64,000 nucleotides of DNA, taken from assembly GCF_000739695.1 (NCBI RefSeq), contig NZ_BBIO01000001.1, positions 124,001 through 188,000 on the forward strand. The letters run 5' to 3'. Below are positions 57,916-64,000 of the stretch, one piece after another; positions within the stretch are counted from its first letter, which is position 1; every line of letters begins with the position of its first letter. Both the position numbers and the translations under genes were made by a program. This stretch comes from Tepidicaulis marinus. Its GTDB lineage: Bacteria > Pseudomonadota > Alphaproteobacteria > Parvibaculales > Parvibaculaceae. The notes below the pieces were generated by a model, which searched no databases, had not been told where the DNA came from, and was given only the letters and a program-made list of their open reading frames with translations.

Positions 57916-58174
57916 CGCCTACCTCCACCTTCTGCCCGCATCCCCTGACGCGGGCCGGGCCGTCGAGCCCAAATCTAATTTGCCGGGCGCTAAGCACTAC
58001 TTTTGGTAGTACCTATCAACCCCCTTAAGCGCCTCGGCTTTTTATCTAAATGCCGCGCCCGCGCTACCAAGTAGGACAAAGCCGAATCTTTTCAGTGGCT
58101 TGTCCCGGCTTCTTAAGAGTCTTAAGAGACTCGTTTAAGTTGCATCACCCCGCCTGCCCCGGTCCATTGCCCGC
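57916..58174. other. parB-parA intergenic region with inverted repeats
   Basis: Contains CTAC-TTTTG-GTAG (57997-58009) and CTAC-CAA-GTAG (58064-58074), and the tandem 9-mer TCTTAAGAG (58111-58119 and 58120-58128) overlapping the hairpin GAGTC-TTAAGA-GACTC (58117-58132). The latter lies directly after the parA stop and may end its transcript. Confidence 0.5.
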
Positions 58175-59080
58175 TCAGGCCGCCGGGCGGTTGCGCAATT
58201 TCTGCTCGCGCTGAATGATCTCGGAGGCCAGACGCATATAGGCCTGGCTGCCGGAACAGCGGAAATCATAAACCAGCGCCGGCTTGCCATAAGAAGGCGC
58301 CTCGGAAATCCGTACATTGCGCGGAATGACCGTCTTATAAACCTTGTCACCGAGATAGGCGCGCACGTCTTCGGCCACCTGACCGGAGAGATTGTTGCGC
58401 TTGTCGAACATGGTCAGCACGATGCCCTGAATTTCCAGCTTCGGATTGAGGCTGGAGCGCACCCGCTCCACCGTGCGCAAAAGCTGGCTGAGGCCTTCCA
58501 GCGCAAAGAACTCGCATTGCAAGGGCACGAGAATGGCATCCGCCGCCGTCATCGCATTGATCGTCAGAAGATTGAGCGAAGGCGGGCAATCGATCAGGAC
58601 ATAAGAATAAGGCTGTGATTGAATGGGGCTTGCATCCCGCTCCGGCGCGCGGCCCGCAGGCGGCATCCGGTTCAGTGCATCGCGCAGCCGGTGCGAACGG
58701 CGCGCCACGGAGGCAAGCTCAAGCTCGGCGCCAAGCAGGTCCATTGTAGAGGGCGCCACATCGAGCCCCGGCACCTGGGTCGAGACGATCGCATCCTCGA
58801 TCACCGCCGAGCCGATCAGCACATCATATGTAGAGATCTTACGCGCCTGGCGGTCGATGCCGAGTCCGGTGCTTGCATTGCCTTGCGGATCGAGATCGAC
58901 GATCAACACCCGCTCGCCCACCGCCGCCAGCGCCGTGCCCAGATTGATGGCGGTCGTGGTTTTGCCGACCCCGCCTTTCTGATTGGCGAGAACCAGCACA
59001 CGGGGCTTTTTCACGCCCTGATCCGGCATTTGTTTACCGGTGCTGGCAGGCGCTTCCGTGTTCTGATCAAGTGTTTCCAC
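58175..59080 (-). CDS. parA: Chromosome-partitioning ATPase ParA
   Basis: 301 residues, longer than the usual ~265. Deviant Walker A KGGVGKTT begins at Lys 35 after a 26-residue polar extension, followed by LIVDLDPQGNASTGLG, YSYVLIDCPPSLNLLTINAM (Walker B) and MFDKRNNLSGQVAEDVR. Between a helix and Walker B there is an insertion of about 15-18 residues (GRAPERDASPIQSQ) that most ParA proteins lack. It overlaps rsmG by 14 bp. Confidence 0.94.
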   Translation of the reverse strand: METLDQNTEAPASTGKQMPDQGVKKPRVLVLANQKGGVGKTTTAINLGTALAAVGERVLIVDLDPQGNASTGLGIDRQARKISTYDVLIGSAVIEDAIVSTQVPGLDVAPSTMDLLGAELELASVARRSHRLRDALNRMPPAGRAPERDASPIQSQPYSYVLIDCPPSLNLLTINAMTAADAILVPLQCEFFALEGLSQLLRTVERVRSSLNPKLEIQGIVLTMFDKRNNLSGQVAEDVRAYLGDKVYKTVIPRNVRISEAPSYGKPALVYDFRCSGSQAYMRLASEIIQREQKLRNRPAA

Positions 59081-59729
59081 GCGCGAGCCCCTGAAGCTTG
59101 ACGATCGTACCGGCCGGATCGGATCGGCTAGGTATTTCCTGTGCCTTAAATGTCCAACATTTATGGGCTGCCGTCAATTCATCCCCTACCCCTTGACCCT
59201 TCAAAAAGAGCCCGATCGTTTGCGGAGTGAAAAAAGCTGCGGCCCAGTCCAGCAATTGTGTCATTGGGGCGCAGGCCCGTGCCGTCACCACATCGACCGG
59301 GCCAAGCGCCCCAGCATCCAAATCCTCTATCCGGCAGGTATGGACCTGCGCCCGGGCGCCGCTCTGGCGCAGCGCCTCCCGCAGAAACGCCGCTTTGCGC
59401 CGGTCGCTATCGATCAAATGAATCTCGACATCCCGGTCCGCCAGAAGAATGGCCAGCACCACACCGGGGAAGCCACCCCCGCTTCCCAGATCGACGAGCC
59501 GCGTCAGGTTTTCGGGCAGATGAGGCAAAAGCTGAGCGGAGTCGAAAAAATGCCGGCCCCAAAGGGCGTCCAACGTGCTTGCGGAGACAAGATTGATGGA
59601 GCGCTGCCACTTTCTCAGACAGGACTCGTAAGCGGCGAGACGGTCCAATGTTTCACGTGAAACAGGCAGAACCGCCGAAAAGGATTCCCTATCAACGACT
59701 TGCTGGACATTCTTAGTATGGCTGCTCAT
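59067..59729 (-). CDS. rsmG: 16S rRNA (guanine-N7)-methyltransferase RsmG
   Basis: 220 residues. Methylates G527 of 16S rRNA. SAM-binding block [18 protein letters not shown], the N-terminal [24 protein letters not shown] and [20 protein letters not shown] are characteristic of GidB/RsmG. It overlaps mnmG by 4 bp upstream and parA by 14 bp downstream, the standard gidA-gidB-parA-parB operon. The early part of its gene contains a perfect parS. Confidence 0.95.
   Translation of the reverse strand: MSSHTKNVQQVVDRESFSAVLPVSRETLDRLAAYESCLRKWQRSINLVSASTLDALWGRHFFDSAQLLPHLPENLTRLVDLGSGGGFPGVVLAILLADRDVEIHLIDSDRRKAAFLREALRQSGARAQVHTCRIEDLDAGALGPVDVVTARACAPMTQLLDWAAAFFTPQTIGLFLKGQGVGDELTAAHKCWTFKAQEIPSRSDPAGTIVKLQGLARGNT
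59649..59664. other. parS site (perfect), inside rsmG
   Basis: TGTTTCACGTGAAACA, the 16-bp palindromic ParB-binding consensus, near the 5' end of rsmG. Confidence 0.95.
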
Positions 59730-61606
59730 TCGCCCGCAACCCGGCGCTTTTCAGGACGTTTCACGTGAATCAAAAGCGCCGTCAAGGCAGCCGGTGTCAT
59801 GCCCTCGATGCGCCCTGCCTGACCCAAAGTAACTGGCCGGGCATCCATAAGTTTCTGGCGGATTTCTGCCGAAATTCCATGCACTTGCGTATAGTCCAGA
59901 TCTACGGGAATCCGGAGCTCCTCATCCCGGCGGAAGGCTTTAATATCCGCCGCCTGCCGGTCCAGATAGCCGGCATATTGCGCATCGATCCCCACCTGCT
60001 CCAGGATCGCCGGATCGAGCTGCGACAGTTCCGGCCATACTTTTACGACACCGGTCAGCCCGACATCCGGATAGGCCGCCAGATCGAAGGCAGTCCGCCG
60101 CACCCCGTCCTGATTGATTTTCAGGCCGCGTTTGGCGAGCTCATTGGGCGTCAGGGCGAGCGAGGTCAGCAACACCCTTGCATCCGTCAGTGCCTGCCGC
60201 TTTTCTTCGAAGGCCGACGCCCGCGGCGCCCCCACACAGCCTAGTTCCAGTCCCAAAGGCGTCAGCCGCTGGTCCGCATTATCCGCCCGGAGCGTCAGCC
60301 GGTATTCGGCGCGGGAGGTAAACATCCGGTAGGGCTCACTCACCCCCTTGGTGACAAGATCATCGATCATGACGCCGATATAGGCATCCGCCCGGTCGAG
60401 AATGAAAGCGTCGCCCCCGCCCGCTGCCCGCGCTGCATTGAGTCCGGCCATCAGGCCCTGTGCTGCCGCCTCTTCATAGCCGGTGGTGCCGTTGATCTGC
60501 CCGGCGAGATAAAGCCCCGGCAGCTTCTTTGTTTCAAGCGTTGGCAGCAATTCGCGCGGATCGATGTAATCATACTCGATGGCGTAGCCTGGACGCCGGA
60601 TCACGGCCTTTTCCAGCCCGGGAATGGTCTTCAGAAATTCTTTCTGAACTTCTTCCGGCAACGCCGTCGAAATACCGTTCGGATAGACCGTGTCGTCATC
60701 CAGCCCTTCCGGCTCCAGGAAAATCTGATGAGATTCCCGTTCGGCGAAGCGCACGACTTTATCTTCGATTGAGGGGCAATAGCGCGGCCCCCGCCCTTCG
60801 ATCCGGCCGCCATAGACCGGCGACTCCTCCAGATTGGCGGCGATAATATCGTGGGTCGCTTTGGTCGTCCGGGTAATACCGCATTCGATCTGCGGCACCG
60901 TGATGCTCTTGGTCAGGAAGGAAAACGGCGTCGGCGGGCTATCCGCCGGCTGGGTTTCAAGGGAGGCCCAATCGATGGTCTTTCCGTCAAGCCTCGCCGG
61001 CGTTCCCGTCTTCAGGCGGCCGAGCTGAAAGCCAAGCCCATACAGCCTTTCCGATAGGCCGAGCGCCGGCGCTTCCCCGACCCGGCCGGCAGGAATCCGT
61101 TCCCGGCCGATGTGAATCATGCCCCGCAAAAATGTGCCTGTGGTCAGCACTACTTTCGGCGCCCCGTAGCGGCGCCCTTCTTCCGTGATGACGCCTTTGA
61201 GCTGGCCGTTCTCCACCACCAGATCGTTCACTGCACCGGCAATCACCTTAAGGCCCGGCTGTGTGGCCATTTCCCTTTGCATGGCTTCGCGGTAGAGCTT
61301 GCGGTCGCTCTGGGTGCGGGGACCGCGCACCGCCGGTCCCTTGCGCCGGTTGAGCAGACGGAACTGAATGCCGGACGCATCGGCCACCCGGCCCATCACG
61401 CCATCCAGCGCGTCAATCTCCCGAACCAGATGCCCCTTGCCCAAGCCGCCAATGGCCGGGTTGCAGGACATCTCACCGATCGTCTCGATCTTATGGGTGA
61501 GCAGAAGCGTGCGGGCGCCAAGGCGTGCGGCAGCGGATGCGGCCTCGCATCCGGCATGGCCGCCGCCAATGACAATCACATCATAAGAATCTGTTATGTC
61601 GCTCAT
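59726..61606 (-). CDS. mnmG: tRNA uridine 5-carboxymethylaminomethyl modification enzyme MnmG
   Basis: 626 residues, full length. Works with MnmE to modify wobble U34. FAD-binding [52 protein letters not shown], the active-site Cys in YCPSIEDKV, and the C-terminal helices ending [18 protein letters not shown] are intact. Starts the leftward operon mnmG-rsmG-parA(-parB). A near-parS lies in its 3' end. Confidence 0.96.
   Translation of the reverse strand: MSDITDSYDVIVIGGGHAGCEAASAAARLGARTLLLTHKIETIGEMSCNPAIGGLGKGHLVREIDALDGVMGRVADASGIQFRLLNRRKGPAVRGPRTQSDRKLYREAMQREMATQPGLKVIAGAVNDLVVENGQLKGVITEEGRRYGAPKVVLTTGTFLRGMIHIGRERIPAGRVGEAPALGLSERLYGLGFQLGRLKTGTPARLDGKTIDWASLETQPADSPPTPFSFLTKSITVPQIECGITRTTKATHDIIAANLEESPVYGGRIEGRGPRYCPSIEDKVVRFAERESHQIFLEPEGLDDDTVYPNGISTALPEEVQKEFLKTIPGLEKAVIRRPGYAIEYDYIDPRELLPTLETKKLPGLYLAGQINGTTGYEEAAAQGLMAGLNAARAAGGGDAFILDRADAYIGVMIDDLVTKGVSEPYRMFTSRAEYRLTLRADNADQRLTPLGLELGCVGAPRASAFEEKRQALTDARVLLTSLALTPNELAKRGLKINQDGVRRTAFDLAAYPDVGLTGVVKVWPELSQLDPAILEQVGIDAQYAGYLDRQAADIKAFRRDEELRIPVDLDYTQVHGISAEIRQKLMDARPVTLGQAGRIEGMTPAALTALLIHVKRPEKRRVAGE
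59757..59772. other. Near-consensus parS, inside mnmG
   Basis: CGTTTCACGTGAATCA, two mismatches to TGTTTCACGTGAAACA. Confidence 0.6.
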
Positions 61607-61737
61607 CTCTTCGCCTGCCGCCGCGCTCCCGCCTGGGAGTTCGGCCCTGTTCTGACTCCCTTTGGCGAGGGCGTCAATGCGGTTGAATGGCCGCGCCGCC
61701 CCGCCCCGTCAGTTTTCCACAAAACCCGGACTCCTTT

Positions 61738-61753
61738 TGTTTCACGTGAAACA
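61738..61753. other. parS site (perfect), intergenic
   Basis: TGTTTCACGTGAAACA between mnmG and mnmE. A single DnaA-box-like TTTTCCACA is 17 bp away, at 61713-61721. Confidence 0.95.
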
Positions 61754-61778
61754 TCAAAGCCACGGCACCTGGCTTCTA

Positions 61779-63134
61779 CTACTTCCCGATACAGAAATCC
61801 CGGAACACCACATCCAATAATTCTTCGACATCCACCCGGCCCGTGAGCCGCCCGAGTGCCCTCAGTGCTTGACGCAATTCCTCACCACCAAGCACCACAT
61901 CATCTTCCGCCAGCCAGCGCTCCGCACCCGCCAGCCCTGCCACACACTCCTGCAAAGCAATCCGGTGCCGTTCCCGGCTGATCACCGGATTGTCCATTGA
62001 GGGGGCAAGACAGCGCACTTTTTGCTCGATCAGCGCAGCCAATTCTTCCAGCCCCTGCCCCTTCTTTACAGATATGGGGAGAAACTCCCGGCCACAAAGC
62101 CCGGCAACCGGGACCTGTTCCGGAGCCGAATCCAGATAGTCGGATTTATTGAGCACACACACATCATCCGGCGTGGCTTCCTCGAAAGACCCCAATATCT
62201 CGTGTCCTTCCGGGTTGACCGCTGCCATCACGATCCGGAAATCCGCCGTCTCTGCCCGGGCCAAGGCCCGCCGCACACCTTCCGCTTCCACGGCATTTTC
62301 CGCCTCACGCAGCCCCGCCGTATCGGCCATCGTCACCGGCAGGCCGGCAAGCTCCATCCGCGCCTCGATCACATCGCGCGTCGTCCCCGCTTCTTCCGAG
62401 ACAATGGCCGCTTCCCGCCCGCAAAGCCAATTGAGGAGGGAGGATTTGCCGGCATTGGGCGGGCCGACAATCGCGATCTCCAGCCCCCGGCGCACCAGCT
62501 CGCCCCGGTAGCCATCGGCCAGCACCGCCTCGATCTCCGATTTGAGCGCGCCCAGACCCGGCAGAATGGAGGCGCCAAGCCCTGCGCCCACATCGCCCTC
62601 TTCTTCCCCGAAATCGATATCAGCTTCCACATAGGCGCTCATAGCGATAAGCCGCGCGCGCCAATCTTCCGCCTTCTCCTTCAGCGCTCCGGTCATCTGG
62701 CGCAGCGCCTGTTCGCGCTGGCCTGCCGTTTCCGCGTCGATGAGATCGGCAAGGCCCTCGACTTCCGTCAGATCGAGGCGCCCGTTCTCGAAAGCCCGCC
62801 GCGTGAAGGCGCCCCGCTCGGCCGGCGCCAGGCCCGGAAGCCTTGTCAGCGCGCCGAGCACCGCCTCCACCACCGCGCGCCCGCCATGGACATGCAGCTC
62901 GGCGACATCTTCGCCGGTAAAACTCGCCGGACTTTTGAAAAAGAGCACCAGCGCCTCATCAAGCCAGGCCCCGGTTGCCGGATCGCGCAGCCGCCGCAGC
63001 ACCGCCTGGCGCGGCGCGCCCGGCTCCCTGCCGCTCAGCTTTTCTATAGCCGCGCCTGCGCCCGGCCCCGAAATCCGGATTACCGCCACCCCGCCTTTAC
63101 CTGGCGGTGTAGAGAGCGCAAAGATCGTTTCCAT
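61779..63134 (-). CDS. mnmE: tRNA uridine-5-carboxymethylaminomethyl(34) synthesis GTPase MnmE
   Basis: 451 residues from ATG 63134. N-terminal formyl-THF-binding domain begins [23 protein letters not shown]; a central helical domain; G domain with [14 protein letters not shown] (P-loop), [17 protein letters not shown] and NKSD; and the C-terminal FCIGK end (Cys of the CxGK box). The longer open start at 63200 adds an unconserved tail. Works with MnmG, whose gene is next but separated by a parS-containing gap. Confidence 0.95.
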   Translation of the reverse strand: METIFALSTPPGKGGVAVIRISGPGAGAAIEKLSGREPGAPRQAVLRRLRDPATGAWLDEALVLFFKSPASFTGEDVAELHVHGGRAVVEAVLGALTRLPGLAPAERGAFTRRAFENGRLDLTEVEGLADLIDAETAGQREQALRQMTGALKEKAEDWRARLIAMSAYVEADIDFGEEEGDVGAGLGASILPGLGALKSEIEAVLADGYRGELVRRGLEIAIVGPPNAGKSSLLNWLCGREAAIVSEEAGTTRDVIEARMELAGLPVTMADTAGLREAENAVEAEGVRRALARAETADFRIVMAAVNPEGHEILGSFEEATPDDVCVLNKSDYLDSAPEQVPVAGLCGREFLPISVKKGQGLEELAALIEQKVRCLAPSMDNPVISRERHRIALQECVAGLAGAERWLAEDDVVLGGEELRQALRALGRLTGRVDVEELLDVVFRDFCIGK

Positions 63135-63338
63135 TCCGAATCGAGCCCTTCCCGTCCGGCTGTCCCCAAGGCCCAACAGCCACAGGATTTTCGCAATCAC
63201 TTCATGGACATAGAGCTTGCCGCCCTGATACCGTCCGCTACATATCGGAGGGGCGGTTTCCTGCCCCCGGCGCGCCCTCTCCAGGCGGCCCGGCCCCCGC
63301 GCCTCTCACGTCCCCGCGCCTCTTACGTCAAGGACCCC

Positions 63339-64000
63339 ATGACCCAGACCCGCGCTCAGAACCAGCTTGCCAGCCAAACCAGTCCCTACCTTCTCCAGCA
63401 CAAGGACAACCCCGTGCATTGGCGGCCCTGGGGCCCCGAGGCGCTGGCGGAGGCGAAAGCTTCGGGCAAGCCCATCCTGCTTTCGGTCGGCTATGCCGCC
63501 TGCCACTGGTGCCATGTCATGGCGCATGAGAGTTTCGAGAACCCCGAAATCGCCGCACTCATGAACGATCGTTTCATCAATATCAAGGTCGATCGCGAGG
63601 AACGGCCCGATATCGATGCCATCTATATGTCCGCCCTGCACATGCTCGGCGAACAGGGCGGCTGGCCGCTGACCATGTTCCTGACGCCGGACGGCGAGCC
63701 TTTTTGGGGCGGCACCTATTTTCCGCCCGAGCCGCGTTACGGCCGCCCCGGCTTCCCGCAAATCCTGCAGGAAATTTCGCGCATCTTCCGCGAAGAGCCG
63801 CAAAAAGTCGACGCCAATCGCACCGCGCTGACGAAAGCCTTGCAGGCCCGCTCGTTGAAAGACGCGCGCGGCACCCCGCCGCCCGATCTTGCGGCCCGCG
63901 TCGCAGGCAAGCTTCTGCAGGTGATGGACGCGCAAAATGGCGGCATCCAGGGCGCGCCCAAATTTCCGCAAACCGGCATTCTGACGCTGCTTTGGCGCAA
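63339..64000 (+). CDS. DUF255 thioredoxin-like protein (YyaL/SSP411 type), truncated by the window
   Basis: Begins at ATG 63339 and runs off the right edge, about 220 residues visible. The N-terminal thioredoxin-like domain has [20 protein letters not shown], the CxxC motif in [15 protein letters not shown] and [35 protein letters not shown], and continues to [11 protein letters not shown], which opens the six-hairpin glycosidase-like part. Function of the family is unclear. The first residues are preceded by 200 bp that lack a clear SD. Confidence 0.88.
   Translation, partial: MTQTRAQNQLASQTSPYLLQHKDNPVHWRPWGPEALAEAKASGKPILLSVGYAACHWCHVMAHESFENPEIAALMNDRFINIKVDREERPDIDAIYMSALHMLGEQGGWPLTMFLTPDGEPFWGGTYFPPEPRYGRPGFPQILQEISRIFREEPQKVDANRTALTKALQARSLKDARGTPPPDLAARVAGKLLQVMDAQNGGIQGAPKFPQTGILTLLWR

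Noticed and set aside
57997-58074. CTAC...GTAG repeats between parB and parA considered as a second centromere
   Set aside because: They do not resemble parS, occur only twice and have different spacers, so they stay a note in the intergenic entry.

Overview
The window is GC-rich, densely coded chromosomal DNA from an alphaproteobacterium. Evidence: the mnmE-mnmG-rsmG-parA-parB block with exact parS sites, ftsK next to lolA, the leuS-lptE-holA operon, SDHAF4-type DUF1674, ProXp-type editing protein, a GGAAC-N16-CGTT general-stress promoter, and alphaproteobacterial hypothetical proteins. I cannot fix the genus; a Hyphomicrobiales- or Parvibaculum-like lineage would fit. There is no insertion sequence, prophage, integrase, CRISPR array or rRNA. 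One tRNA (Gly-GCC, minus strand) is present.

Layout. 0-4 kb: DUF1674, HtpX, a GNAT acetyltransferase, RsmB and Dps, the last behind a putative EcfG promoter. 4-9 kb: rpe, heparinase II/III-family protein, purH, Nudix. 9-13 kb: two tandem paralogous UMF1-type MFS transporters, a 2-hydroxyacid dehydrogenase, tRNA-Gly. 13.5-21.3 kb: ProXp editing protein, chemoreceptor, a thioredoxin/TPR - LON-domain - UPF0434 - DUF971 run, UbiH-type hydroxylase, amidase. 21.3-27.4 kb: quinohemoprotein alcohol dehydrogenase, then a nitrogen block (PII - amtB1, amtB2) with sigma54/NtrC-like sites. 27.7-38.4 kb: DapC-like aminotransferase, FtsK, LolA, then a gamma-glutamyl-putrescine module (PuuD-, PuuA- and SpuC-like), a candidate small RNA, a hypothetical gene, and ExoIII. 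38.6-49.2 kb: TetR, a thioesterase with a frameshift at an A8 run coupled to a cNMP-binding protein, a second thioesterase, a short membrane protein, an OmpR-type regulator, two sulfotransferase-like proteins, an L,D-transpeptidase-like protein, YggS, a ThiE-like protein and a porin. 49.8-54.8 kb: DUF3576 lipoprotein, leuS, lptE, holA. 54.8-63.1 kb: leuA with a leader peptide, then the parB-parA-rsmG-mnmG-mnmE partition/tRNA-modification block. The right edge cuts a DUF255 protein.

The strongest unusual signals are: (1) a promoter - three-hairpin - terminator unit around 36.56-36.76 kb carrying a CCTCCTCCC motif, which looks like an anti-Shine-Dalgarno small RNA; (2) a conserved thioesterase frame that lacks a start and is joined to a perfectly coupled ATG only by slipping on an A8 run; (3) matched NtrC/sigma54 layouts before both ammonium-transporter units; (4) a leucine leader peptide that may be translated leaderless before leuA; and (5) a canonical EcfG promoter before dps. 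All regulatory calls come from reading the sequence only.
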